DNA from: an uncultured SAR116 cluster alpha proteobacterium
Lineage (GTDB): Bacteria; Pseudomonadota; Alphaproteobacteria; Puniceispirillales; Puniceispirillaceae
Direction of reading: 5' to 3'
Assembly (NCBI GenBank): GCA_902625725.1
Contig: CACOCY010000002.1
Location: 164,704-228,703 of the forward strand
Length of the DNA stretch: 64,000 nt
How positions within the stretch are numbered: position 1 is the stretch's first letter; each line of letters starts with the position of its first letter. A model generated the notes under the pieces. It saw only the letters and a program-made list of their open reading frames with translations, did no database searches and had not been told where the DNA came from. Made by a program: the position numbers and the translations under genes. Shown in pieces: positions 18,112-26,924 of this stretch.

Positions 18112-18780
18112 ATGTTGACTATAAAACAAAGAGAATTATTGAACTTCCTTGAGGCATACGACAACAAGTATAAGGCCTCACCATCATTTGACGAAATGCG
18201 AGAAGCCTTAGGACTTGCCTCTAAATCTGGAATTCATCGTTTAATAGGCGGACTTGAAGAGCGAGGTTTCATTCGTCGCCTCGCCAATCGTGCTAGAGCC
18301 ATAGAAATTACAAAAAATGAAATCCATTTAAAAAAGATGAGTTCGCATAATAAAAATGGATTAAATGTTGTTAAAGCTGAGTCCGGTATCTCCTCACAAA
18401 TAGAAATTCCGCTGCTAGGCAGAATTGCTGCGGGAACTCCAATTGAGGCTATTTCCGACCCTACTTCCTTTCTGTCTGTACCTCAAAATTTAATTAACTC
18501 TGGAGAACACTTTGCGCTTGAGATAGTTGGTGACTCTATGATAAATGCAGGAATTTATGACGGTGATACTGTTATTATCCGTAAAACGGAAGAAGCAACA
18601 AATGGTGATATCGTGGTAGCACTAGTGGACGGTCAGGAAGCAACTTTAAAAACTTTTAGGCGAGTATCTGGACGTGTGGCGCTTGAGGCGGCAAACCCAT
18701 TGTATGAAACACGTTATTTTACTTCTAATCAAGTAACTATCCAAGGCAAGTTAAGTGGTTTAATTCGAAAATATGGTTAA
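18112..18780 (+). CDS. lexA: LexA repressor, SOS response regulator
   Basis: A 222-aa LexA with an N-terminal winged-helix domain (about 1-68) and a C-terminal peptidase domain. The self-cleavage site is A107-G108 in GRIAAGTP. The serine-lysine dyad is S142 (GDSMINAG) and K180 (EATLKTF). ATG 18112 is preferred because AAAAGG precedes it by 6 bases and [10 protein letters not shown] is the usual start; the frame extends up to 18055. An operator directly upstream supports autorepression. It follows moeA as in many alphaproteobacteria. Confidence 0.97.
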   Translation: MLTIKQRELLNFLEAYDNKYKASPSFDEMREALGLASKSGIHRLIGGLEERGFIRRLANRARAIEITKNEIHLKKMSSHNKNGLNVVKAESGISSQIEIPLLGRIAAGTPIEAISDPTSFLSVPQNLINSGEHFALEIVGDSMINAGIYDGDTVIIRKTEEATNGDIVVALVDGQEATLKTFRRVSGRVALEAANPLYETRYFTSNQVTIQGKLSGLIRKYG

Positions 18781-19128
18781 AAACTTCTCAAGAGACATTC
18801 AATAGTAGTTAAACTGATTTAGAGTTTTTTTATAAGTAATTATTTTCACAATTAATAATTCAAACAAATAAATATTTATGATAGTGTCATCACAGCTTTT
18901 ATATGCTTATTTGATTTATAAGCAGGTATCCAAATAATTTTCCAAATTTAATGTCAAATTGATAAGTTAGAGAACATGTACCCTTTACCTTTAATGCATT
19001 CATTGAACATATTTTGAGTAATGCAAACTAAAAATAGCCACTATAATGATACAACATGTTTATTGAGTTATAAAATCACTAAAATAAGCTTCGCTGTGTA
19101 AGCATTCCACACATGAGGATTACGAAAA
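18781..19128. other. Gene-free spacer between lexA and gltX
   Basis: 348 bases with no credible open reading frame. Related genomes often carry comEC here, between lexA and gltX; I see no remnant of its motifs in any frame. A TATAAT hexamer at 19042-19047 could be a -10 element for gltX, but no good -35 is spaced correctly. The gltX Shine-Dalgarno (GAGGA) is at the right end. Confidence 0.5.
18811..18831 (+). terminator. Weak candidate terminator after lexA
   Basis: AAACT (18811-18815) pairs with AGTTT (18823-18827) across a 7-base loop, and the T run reaches 18831. The stem is short and AT-rich, so it is weak. Confidence 0.35.
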
Positions 19129-20517
19129 ATGAAAGTTGTAACCAGATTTGCACCATCACCCACTGGGCTTCTGCATATTGGTGGCGCACGTACCGCTCTT
19201 TTCAATTATTTATATGCCAAACACTACAATGGTAGTTACTTGCTTAGGATTGAAGATACAGATAAGGATAGATCTACAGATAAATCGTTGGAGTCTATTT
19301 TTGAAGGATTAAAATGGCTTGGTCTCATCGGAGATCAGCCCGCTATTTATCAATCAAATCAGATAGATAAACATAAAGAAATTGCTAATAAACTAGCTAT
19401 TTCTGATAAAGCTTATTATTGTTATCTTTCTCAATTAGAATTGGAAACTATTCGCAAACAAAATAAACTTCAGGGGAAGCCTTTTCGTTCTCCTTGGAGA
19501 GATCCTTACTATCGCGGAGAGCGGATTGGAAAACCAGTTTTAAGAATTCGCATGCCAGATACAGGACAAACGAATATACTGGATCTTGTACAAGGCAACA
19601 TTAACGTTGCTAACCAACAGTTAGATGACTTTGTGCTGATGCGAAGTGATGATTCGCCTACTTACATGCTTGCAGTTGTTGTAGATGATCATGATATGGG
19701 CATCACCCATATCCTCAGAGGTGATGATCATCTGAATAACGCCATTAGGCAAACCAAAATCTACGAAGCACTTAATTGGCAACCCCCAGTTTTCGGTCAT
19801 ATACCACTTATTCATGGAAGTGATGGGGCTAAACTATCAAAACGTCATGGTGCCGTAGGTGTGGAGGCCTATAAAAATATGGGTTTCTACCCGGAAGCGG
19901 TGAAAAATTATTTAGCAAGACTTGGCTGGTCTCACGGAAATGAGGAATATTTTTCGCAAGAGCAAGCAATATCTTGGTTTGATGGCAGTTCCCTAGGTCG
20001 ATCTCCAGCAAGATTCGATTTGCAAAAACTAGTTGCGGTGAATGCTCAATGGTTAAAAAAGGAGAGTTTTGAGCGCCTGCATACGCAAATACTAGAATAT
20101 CATACTCTGCAAAAAAATAAAAAAATCAGCGATAAATTTAAAGAGAGATTAAAAATATTGCTACCTCACCTTTTAGAGAGAAATTCTATAATAAGCGAAC
20201 TCGCCTCTGAGATAGATTATCTAATTTATGATGGCAGACCCGAAATTAATAGTGAAGCTAACAAATTTTTGAATGATCAGAGTTGTAATGTATTACAATT
20301 ATTTTCTAATATTTTGCATGAACTCCCCTCTGATGCTACATCCTTCCAGATTTTTATTGATGATTGGCTTACAAAGCAAAAAATAAAAATGCAAGATTTG
20401 GGAATTCCGTTAAGAATCGTGTTGACGGGGGGTAAAACTGCTCCCTCCATTTTTGATCTTATTCAATCATTAGGGCTTAAGGAAGTAAGTTCTAGGATTA
20501 ATGAAATTTGCAATTAA
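19129..20517 (+). CDS. gltX: Glutamyl-tRNA synthetase
   Basis: A 462-aa class I aminoacyl-tRNA synthetase that charges tRNA-Glu. The HIGH-type motif is APSPTGLLHIGGAR (residues 7-20) and the KMSKS-type motif is KLSKRHGAVG. The helical anticodon-binding domain fills the last 150 residues. Many alphaproteobacteria carry two GltX copies, so this could be one of a pair. The ATG has GAGGA 10 bases upstream. The order gltX-gltA after lexA is common in the class. Confidence 0.96.
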   Translation: MKVVTRFAPSPTGLLHIGGARTALFNYLYAKHYNGSYLLRIEDTDKDRSTDKSLESIFEGLKWLGLIGDQPAIYQSNQIDKHKEIANKLAISDKAYYCYLSQLELETIRKQNKLQGKPFRSPWRDPYYRGERIGKPVLRIRMPDTGQTNILDLVQGNINVANQQLDDFVLMRSDDSPTYMLAVVVDDHDMGITHILRGDDHLNNAIRQTKIYEALNWQPPVFGHIPLIHGSDGAKLSKRHGAVGVEAYKNMGFYPEAVKNYLARLGWSHGNEEYFSQEQAISWFDGSSLGRSPARFDLQKLVAVNAQWLKKESFERLHTQILEYHTLQKNKKISDKFKERLKILLPHLLERNSIISELASEIDYLIYDGRPEINSEANKFLNDQSCNVLQLFSNILHELPSDATSFQIFIDDWLTKQKIKMQDLGIPLRIVLTGGKTAPSIFDLIQSLGLKEVSSRINEICN

Positions 20518-20619
20518 TAAGCTATTATGAATATAATAACACAAAATATCGATATTCTTAAACATAACTTGTAAAGCCTTCCTAAGGTATCAATAACAAA
20601 ATCGGTTCTGGGGAAAAAA

Positions 20620-21930
20620 ATGGATGATATGCCGCACAACGAACATACTATAACACTTACAGACAACGTAACCGGCGAGTCTATTAAACTCCCAATAATA
20701 AAAGGGACAATTGGCCCAGATGTGATAGATGTGCGTACGCTTTATGCATTAGCAAATAAATTTACCTTCGATCCAGGATACGGTGTCACTGGCTCTTGTA
20801 TTTCTGAACTAACTTATATAGACGGCGATGAAGGAATTCTACTTCATCGTGGATATGCTATCGAAGAGTTAGCAGAGAAGTCAGATTTTTTAGAAGTAGC
20901 TTACCTGCTCTTAAACGGCGAACTGCCAAAAATAGGTGAAAAAGAAGAATTTGTTAACGCGATTACCCATCACACAATGGTTCATGAACAGATATCCACA
21001 TTTTTTAGGGGCTTCCGTAGAGATGCTCATCCGATGGCAATTTTATGCGGAGTTACAGGTGCTTTATCAGCCTTTTATCACGACTCTACTGATATTCAAG
21101 ATCCCCACCAAAGGATGATTGCATCGCGCAGGCTAATCGCAAAAATGCCAACACTTGCGGCAATGGCTTATAAATACTCAATAGGCCAACCATTCAATTA
21201 CCCAAAAAACCACTTAAATTATTCTGAAAATTTTCTTCAGATGTGTTTTTCTGTGCCAGCAGAGGATTATATCCCAGATCCAACAATTTCAAATGCTATG
21301 GATAAGATATTAATATTACACGCCGATCATGAGCAGAACGCATCTACATCAACAGTTCGGCTTGCCGGCTCTTCTGGTGCAAATCCGTTCGCCTGCATTG
21401 CTGCAGGAATTGCATCGCTCTGGGGACCAGCACACGGTGGCGCAAATGAAGCCGTGTTAAATATGCTACAAGAAATTGGGGATAAATCAAAAATTTCCGA
21501 ATATGTAAATCGCGCAAGAGATAAAAATGATGCTTTTCGCTTATTTGGTTTTGGACACCGGGTTTACAAAAACTTTGACCCACGCGCCAAAGTGATGAGA
21601 CAATCATGTCATGATGTCTTGAATAAGCTCGGAATAAATGACCCTCTCCTTGAACTTGCTATGGAGTTAGAGGAAATTGCTCTCAATGACCAATATTTTA
21701 TTGATAAGAAACTTTACCCTAATGTTGACTTCTATTCAGGCATCATTCTAAAAGCGATGGGATTTCCAACATCGATGTTTACAGTTCTTTTTGCTCTTGC
21801 AAGAACAGTAGGTTGGATATCTCAGTGGAAAGAAATGATAGAAGATCCAATGTATCGAATAGGGAGACCAAGACAGCTTTATAATGGCCCTAAATTGAGA
21901 GCATTTACGCCTATAAGTGAAAGAAAGTAA
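20620..21930 (+). CDS. gltA: Citrate synthase (type II)
   Basis: A 436-aa enzyme that condenses acetyl-CoA and oxaloacetate, the entry step of the citric acid cycle. The length and N-terminal beta domain ([19 protein letters not shown]) point to the hexameric, NADH-sensitive Gram-negative type. Catalytic histidines are seen in [11 protein letters not shown] and [21 protein letters not shown] ribosome-binding site precedes ATG 20620. The gene ends 2 bases from the stop of convergent lpxB, leaving no room for a conventional terminator between them. Confidence 0.97.
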   Translation: MDDMPHNEHTITLTDNVTGESIKLPIIKGTIGPDVIDVRTLYALANKFTFDPGYGVTGSCISELTYIDGDEGILLHRGYAIEELAEKSDFLEVAYLLLNGELPKIGEKEEFVNAITHHTMVHEQISTFFRGFRRDAHPMAILCGVTGALSAFYHDSTDIQDPHQRMIASRRLIAKMPTLAAMAYKYSIGQPFNYPKNHLNYSENFLQMCFSVPAEDYIPDPTISNAMDKILILHADHEQNASTSTVRLAGSSGANPFACIAAGIASLWGPAHGGANEAVLNMLQEIGDKSKISEYVNRARDKNDAFRLFGFGHRVYKNFDPRAKVMRQSCHDVLNKLGINDPLLELAMELEEIALNDQYFIDKKLYPNVDFYSGIILKAMGFPTSMFTVLFALARTVGWISQWKEMIEDPMYRIGRPRQLYNGPKLRAFTPISERK

Positions 21931-21932
21931 AT

Positions 21933-23096
21933 TTATAATAAGTTATTTTTTTTAAGTTGATATGCTACAGAGTCCTCGAAATTTTTTTCCTTGCCTATTA
22001 GTAGTTGTTTGAGGACATTAGCATTGTAGCTCATTTGTTCTTGGTAAAAAGAAATGTTGTTATAAATATCAATCAAAGCAGTTGATAGGTTAGCGGGAGT
22101 TTGTGCAGACTGAAGGTAACAAGGATAAACTTCTTTTTGTAAAAGTATATTTGGTAAAATAGGGTCTTTTTGTTTGAAAAAAAGTTTCATTAATAAAAAA
22201 TTTAAGGCGTTAGTCTTATAACAGGTCACTGCTGGGACACCACTCAAACTTAGTTGCAACGTCGCAGTGCCTGAAACACAGATAGCAGCAGACATCGTTA
22301 ATAAACTATTTTCAAATGCTTCTCTACCTATAACAACCTTTAGTGGTAAATCGTAATTTTTTATTTGTTCCATTATGAGTGGTTCAAGCTTTGCCGTTGT
22401 GGGAAGTATAAATCGGCATTTTGGAAAATTTTTAAAAAATAATTCTGCAGAACGCATTATATCAATAAGGTTAAAAGAAATTTCTCTAACTCTACTTCCT
22501 GGCATAAGCCCAATCAAACTAGTTTGATTTGTCAGTTTGAGAGTGGGACTTTGTTTATAATTATTTCTGACCTTATATGCTTCAGGATGTCCTACAAAAA
22601 CAGCAGATGTGTGTTTTTGATTAAAATAAGATGGTTCGAACGGAAATAAACATAAGATAGCATCAAATATTTTTTCAAACTTTTTAGTACGCCATGCTCC
22701 CCATGCCCAAACTGTTGGAGCAACTAATTGGATAATTGGAACATGCCAGCCAATTTTATCCATCTCTATACGGAGCAGCGATGCAAATTTTAATGAAAAT
22801 TGTTTGGTATCAACCGTAAAGATTGCTTTTGGACGGGATAGAATTATTTGCTTAACCTGATCTTTTGCTATTTGTAATAATGCATTATAAGAGAATATTG
22901 CATCTAGAACACCGATTACAGATAGCTTCGAAATAGGTATACTAGAATGGAGACCGACCTTTTGCATTTGTTCACCACCAATACCCATCCAACTGACTGG
23001 CTGTTTAACAGTTTGTTGCACAGCACGCATTAGATGTGCCGCCAGCATATCTGATGAAGTTTCTCCAGCAATGATATAATAGCACTCTCTATCCAT
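21933..23096 (-). CDS. lpxB: Lipid-A-disaccharide synthase
   Basis: A 387-aa GT19 glycosyltransferase that joins lipid X and UDP-diacylglucosamine at the inner membrane. The N-terminal YYIIAGETSSDMLAAHLM and the central PTVWAWGAWRTKKF are characteristic, as are LPGSR-like LMPGSRVREI and the donor-site region VSGTATLQLSLSGVPAV. The start is placed at ATG 23096, which overlaps the lpxI stop as ATGGATAG; the frame is open to 23144. The protein closes a lipid A gene cluster (lpxD-fabZ-lpxA-lpxI-lpxB). Confidence 0.96.
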   Translation of the reverse strand: MDRECYYIIAGETSSDMLAAHLMRAVQQTVKQPVSWMGIGGEQMQKVGLHSSIPISKLSVIGVLDAIFSYNALLQIAKDQVKQIILSRPKAIFTVDTKQFSLKFASLLRIEMDKIGWHVPIIQLVAPTVWAWGAWRTKKFEKIFDAILCLFPFEPSYFNQKHTSAVFVGHPEAYKVRNNYKQSPTLKLTNQTSLIGLMPGSRVREISFNLIDIMRSAELFFKNFPKCRFILPTTAKLEPLIMEQIKNYDLPLKVVIGREAFENSLLTMSAAICVSGTATLQLSLSGVPAVTCYKTNALNFLLMKLFFKQKDPILPNILLQKEVYPCYLQSAQTPANLSTALIDIYNNISFYQEQMSYNANVLKQLLIGKEKNFEDSVAYQLKKNNLL

Positions 23097-23922
23097 AATC
23101 AACGGAATACAGACTAATCCCCACTTTTGATATAGCTTTTTCAATTTGGTTTAAAGTGACTGCGAGTTTACAGTTTTTGGCGTGCAGACAGACAAAACTA
23201 ATGTTACTAGCATTTAGCTGTTTTATAGTTTTTAGCCCAAATACGGGTAAATCGTGTGTCAAGGACTGTTTCTTTTTTGCCATTTTAATAAAAATTGCAG
23301 GTGAGTTATCACTATCGATTAATTTTGCCGCTCTTTTTATCATCTTGTCAGTGCCTTCCACCGCCTCTATAGCGATAATTCTACCTGCTTGAATGATTAC
23401 TGACTGCCCTATATCAAAGGAGCTAGCTTGTTCTAAATAGCGTATACCTATATTAATATCATCGAGCATTCGTTTACTTAGTGATTTTCCATATCTGTAC
23501 CCGATAGGGAGAAATTCTCTTGGGCTAATTTTATCTTGAGGAATAACGTTAAAACCTTTTTTGCTAAAAAATCCTGCCACCTCTTGCAATAGGTTATTGT
23601 CTCCTAACTGACCTTTTTGAGCTAGAATTTTCAATGCAGAAAAATCTGGTTTTATACTAAAAAGAGAAAAGTTATTTATTTTTCCAGATAAAATTACCTC
23701 TGTGCATTTAGAGTGTTTAAGTTCTCTCACCATTTTATTAAGCTGGCCGAGATTTAACTCAACATGATAAAAACTGGTATAATCAGCGTCAGCCTCACCG
23801 AATATCTTTATCACGAAAACAGAACACCCGGCTTCAGTTAATGTTTTAGCTAAATTAAGTGGCTCTCTGCCTGCGCCGCAAATCAAACCATATTTGCAAA
23901 ATGATTTGTGCATATTTGACAT
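23089..23922 (-). CDS. lpxI: UDP-2,3-diacylglucosamine pyrophosphatase LpxI
   Basis: A 277-aa DUF1009/LpxI protein that hydrolyses UDP-2,3-diacylglucosamine to lipid X. Alphaproteobacteria use it in place of the unrelated LpxH. The N-terminal GLICGAGREPLNLAKTL and the C-terminal catalytic region around VEGTDKMIKRAA and DLPVFGLKTI match the family. It begins 1 base before the lpxA stop boundary and overlaps lpxB by 8 bases. Two close ATGs (23922, 23913) are possible. Confidence 0.94.
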   Translation of the reverse strand: MSNMHKSFCKYGLICGAGREPLNLAKTLTEAGCSVFVIKIFGEADADYTSFYHVELNLGQLNKMVRELKHSKCTEVILSGKINNFSLFSIKPDFSALKILAQKGQLGDNNLLQEVAGFFSKKGFNVIPQDKISPREFLPIGYRYGKSLSKRMLDDINIGIRYLEQASSFDIGQSVIIQAGRIIAIEAVEGTDKMIKRAAKLIDSDNSPAIFIKMAKKKQSLTHDLPVFGLKTIKQLNASNISFVCLHAKNCKLAVTLNQIEKAISKVGISLYSVDYG

Positions 23923-24741
23923 TTATTCGCCCATTTTTGATTCGTTTAATTGTGCCTTTTTGCAAATAGGCCTATTTTTTGACGATTTTATAAATTCAAG
24001 TATATTTTTGGTAATACTGTCATCATCAGCAGTAGATTTGTAAGCCTCTAAAACTCGTGATGAAAATTCTCCCTCATTTTTAAACAACATTTTAAAAATA
24101 TCTCTCACTTTTGAAATCTGCTCTTTTGTATAATCTTGACGCTTGAGCCCAAAACTATTTATACGCCTTAATCTACAAGGTGATCCATCTGCTATTGTGT
24201 ATGGAATAATATCCTCAGTTACTTTCGTCATTGCACCTACCATCACGATATCACCAATTCTAACGAACTGATGCACAGCAGAAAAAGCACCAATATTGCA
24301 ATCATTACCTAAAGTAACATGTCCTCCCAAAGCTACACCATTAGCCATGATATTATTATTTCCAACTCTACAGTCATGAGCTATATGACAATCAGCAAGT
24401 ATAAAATTATTATTTCCAATAGTTGTTTTCATGCCACCAACTCTGGTACCTCTATGAATAGTAACTTTTTCTCGAATTATATTATTCTTACCGATTTCTA
24501 ATATAGCTGGCTCTCCTTTAAAAAGAATATGCTGTGCCCGAGTGCCTAATACTGCAAACTGAAAAACCTGTGTGTTTTGGCCAATGGAGGTTGGCCCTTC
24601 AATTACAACGTTTGAATATAAACATACACCGTCATGCAAGATTACCTTATCTCCAATGACACAAAATGGGCCGATCTTAACATTTTTCCCAATCTGAGCA
24701 TTTCTATGTATAATCGCATTTGGATGAATATTTGGAGACAT
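23923..24741 (-). CDS. lpxA: UDP-N-acetylglucosamine acyltransferase
   Basis: A 272-aa left-handed beta-helix acyltransferase that adds the first 3-hydroxyacyl chain to UDP-GlcNAc. Hexapeptide repeats run through residues 1-190. The catalytic histidine lies in DCHIAHDCRVGNNN. The C-terminal helical domain follows, beginning near GLKRQDYTKEQI. It stands 30 bases after fabZ and directly abuts lpxI. Length and features are normal. Confidence 0.97.
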   Translation of the reverse strand: MSPNIHPNAIIHRNAQIGKNVKIGPFCVIGDKVILHDGVCLYSNVVIEGPTSIGQNTQVFQFAVLGTRAQHILFKGEPAILEIGKNNIIREKVTIHRGTRVGGMKTTIGNNNFILADCHIAHDCRVGNNNIMANGVALGGHVTLGNDCNIGAFSAVHQFVRIGDIVMVGAMTKVTEDIIPYTIADGSPCRLRRINSFGLKRQDYTKEQISKVRDIFKMLFKNEGEFSSRVLEAYKSTADDDSITKNILEFIKSSKNRPICKKAQLNESKMGE

Positions 24742-24771
24742 TTATATTCCCACTATAGTTTAAAATTAATA

Positions 24772-25227
24772 TTATGCTTTTGCAGATACAGTCATCGCCG
24801 ATATTTCTGCTTCAGCCATTTTTTTACCATCTACCTCCGCTAGACCTATAAATTTTTGCAATGTACCTTTTCCTCCTTTTTTTACAATTTTGAGATAAAG
24901 CATATCACCTGGTCGAACAGGTTTTCTGAACCTAGCTTTATCAACAGATGTTAAGAAGAATAATTTTCCCTCAGTTTCGTCTGGCAAAAACTTTGAAAAC
25001 ATGCAGCTTGCGACTTGCGCGAATGATTCGATTATGAGAACTCCTGGCATAACAGGGTTGCCTGGAAAATGACCTGTAAAGTATGGCTCGCCTCCGCTGA
25101 CTGCCTTAACCCCAGTAGCTGATTGTCCGGGGACAATGTTAATTACCTTATCTATGAGAAGGAATGGTGGACGATGCGGAATTGTAAGCTCAATATCACG
25201 ATAATCCATCTCAAATAATTCACTCAT
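24772..25227 (-). CDS. fabZ: 3-hydroxyacyl-ACP dehydratase FabZ
   Basis: A 151-aa hotdog-fold dehydratase of type II fatty acid elongation, acting on 3-hydroxyacyl-ACP. The active-site histidine is in YFTGHFPGNPVMPGVLIIE, and the following glutamate is in the same helix. HRPPFLLIDKV near the N-terminus is the usual family start. The ATG overlaps the lpxD stop as ATGA. Its position between lpxD and lpxA lets it balance hydroxyacyl-ACP between lipid A and phospholipid. Confidence 0.97.
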   Translation of the reverse strand: MSELFEMDYRDIELTIPHRPPFLLIDKVINIVPGQSATGVKAVSGGEPYFTGHFPGNPVMPGVLIIESFAQVASCMFSKFLPDETEGKLFFLTSVDKARFRKPVRPGDMLYLKIVKKGGKGTLQKFIGLAEVDGKKMAEAEISAMTVSAKA

Positions 25228-26279
25228 TTATTGATCCTTTTCTTTTTTGGAATTTTGGCTAATTGACTCAGTTTTGCCTGCTCACGCCAAAATTTCTTCG
25301 AAACTTTGGCTGGAAAGCCTACATAAGCATCTGCAGTAGTTATTGTTTTTGTTACCCCCGAATGAGACAAAATCACTGTGTTTGGTGCAATTTCTATGTG
25401 ATCAGCTATTCCTACTTGACCACCAATAATGCAATTTTCTTTTACGATGGTACTACCAGCAATTCCAACCTGTGCTAGAATGAAGGTTTTTTTCTCAATC
25501 TGCACATTGTGAGAAATATGGACGAAATTATCAATCATAACAAGCTCTGCAATTCTTGTGTCTTGCAGAGTGCCCCTATCAATACAGCAATTCGCCCCAA
25601 TAATAGATTTACTTCCAATTAGCACACGACCAAGATGAGGAACCTTCAAAATATGTTCGTCTTTTGTTTCAAAACCAAATCCTGCCTTGCCAATAACCGT
25701 ATGATGCCCTATCGATACGTTATCATCGATAACTGCCTTTTCTATCGTAACATAATCATTAATTTGACAATTCTTTCCTATCCTCACCGCACTTTTGCAA
25801 CTTACCCCAACGCCCAATATACTGCCACTCCCAATAATCACCCCAGAGGCTATATTGCAGAATGGACCAATTGAGACATTTTTCCCAATTTTTGCTCTAT
25901 TATCAATCTGAGCTGTTGGGTGCACGACACCTGGATTGTCTTTTTCATCGGGATACATGTATGAGCATACCTGCGCGAATGCATATTTAGGGTTATCTGA
26001 AATCAATATAACCTCAGCACCAGATAGTATGTCATTCCCGAAATGCTCTGCCATATGCGATGTACAGATTACTGCGTAGCCGGCAGAATATCTTAGAGAA
26101 GCAATTATCTCTTCACTTAACGCAAAAACCAAAATATTTGGAGCAGCTTGTTTTGTCTGCCCAACATTTTGAACAATAAAACTAGGAGCACCCCTATGCA
26201 GAAGACAAGAACCAAATTCTAATATTTTGGCAATTGATACCGGCTTTGGTTCAGGAAAAAAACTATGATCAATAATCAC
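25224..26279 (-). CDS. lpxD: UDP-3-O-acylglucosamine N-acyltransferase
   Basis: A 351-aa trimeric left-handed beta-helix enzyme that adds the N-linked hydroxyacyl chain in lipid A synthesis. It has an N-terminal uridine-binding domain (about 1-110), then hexapeptide repeats such as IDNRAKIGKNVSIGPF. The catalytic histidine region reads NFVHISHNVQI. The start is a GTG at 26279 with an AGGAAG upstream. It lies 4 bases from the skp stop and overlaps fabZ. Confidence 0.96.
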   Translation of the reverse strand: MIIDHSFFPEPKPVSIAKILEFGSCLLHRGAPSFIVQNVGQTKQAAPNILVFALSEEIIASLRYSAGYAVICTSHMAEHFGNDILSGAEVILISDNPKYAFAQVCSYMYPDEKDNPGVVHPTAQIDNRAKIGKNVSIGPFCNIASGVIIGSGSILGVGVSCKSAVRIGKNCQINDYVTIEKAVIDDNVSIGHHTVIGKAGFGFETKDEHILKVPHLGRVLIGSKSIIGANCCIDRGTLQDTRIAELVMIDNFVHISHNVQIEKKTFILAQVGIAGSTIVKENCIIGGQVGIADHIEIAPNTVILSHSGVTKTITTADAYVGFPAKVSKKFWREQAKLSQLAKIPKKKRINK

Positions 26280-26283
26280 TAAG

Positions 26284-26886
26284 TTATTCTTCCTGTATTT
26301 CTAATCTGGCGTTTTTGGTGCGCTCATTTAACTTACTAATAACATACTCCGTGATATCTAAATCTTGCCTAAAAACTAATGCTGAGCTTTTGTTGAGCAC
26401 CGCATCCAATTTTTGTTGCCCTGCAATTTCAGCGACAATCTCAGCTGCCAAAGATTTAATTTCATCTTGCGCTTCCTGAAATGCCTTATCAAGCGCTTGA
26501 CGCTTAAATTGAATTTCTTGCTGTATTGATGCTACCTCGTTTTGAAACTGATTAACTTCCGCTCTATAAGCTTCCTCAGATAGTATTGTTCTTTTTGATT
26601 GCAAATCTTTTTCTATTTGTAAGAGGCTGGCTTCTCGGGTTGCGAAATCATTTTGAAATTCCTCCCGTTTATCATCTAATAATTCTCTTACACGTTCCGT
26701 AGCTTTTGCATCCTTTAATACCCTATCCATATTTACAACAGCCACTCTTTCAACATTGAAGCTTACCTGCGGCAGCTCATATGATTTATCTTGTGAATGG
26801 ACTTGATGGCTTGATATTAAAAATAACATAAAGAAACAAAATAACGCGTTTATCAAGCGAATTTGAATATTTAACATATCCAACAT
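26284..26886 (-). CDS. skp: OmpH/Skp family periplasmic chaperone
   Basis: A 200-aa exported protein. A signal peptide spans about residues 1-32 (hydrophobic LINALFCFFMLFLISSH, then a cut near VHSQDK). The mature part is charged and strongly helical, typical of the tentacle-like Skp chaperone that carries outer-membrane proteins to the BAM complex. It lies between bamA and lpxD, the conserved position. ATG 26886 has AAAGGA close upstream. Confidence 0.9.
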   Translation of the reverse strand: MLDMLNIQIRLINALFCFFMLFLISSHQVHSQDKSYELPQVSFNVERVAVVNMDRVLKDAKATERVRELLDDKREEFQNDFATREASLLQIEKDLQSKRTILSEEAYRAEVNQFQNEVASIQQEIQFKRQALDKAFQEAQDEIKSLAAEIVAEIAGQQKLDAVLNKSSALVFRQDLDITEYVISKLNERTKNARLEIQEE

Positions 26887-26924
26887 TTCCTTTCTATGAG
26901 CCGAACATACTAATAATATTATGT

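Noticed and set aside
20518..20619. Possible riboswitch or small RNA between gltX and gltA
   Set aside because: Only short AT-rich palindromes; no ordered stems or known motif.
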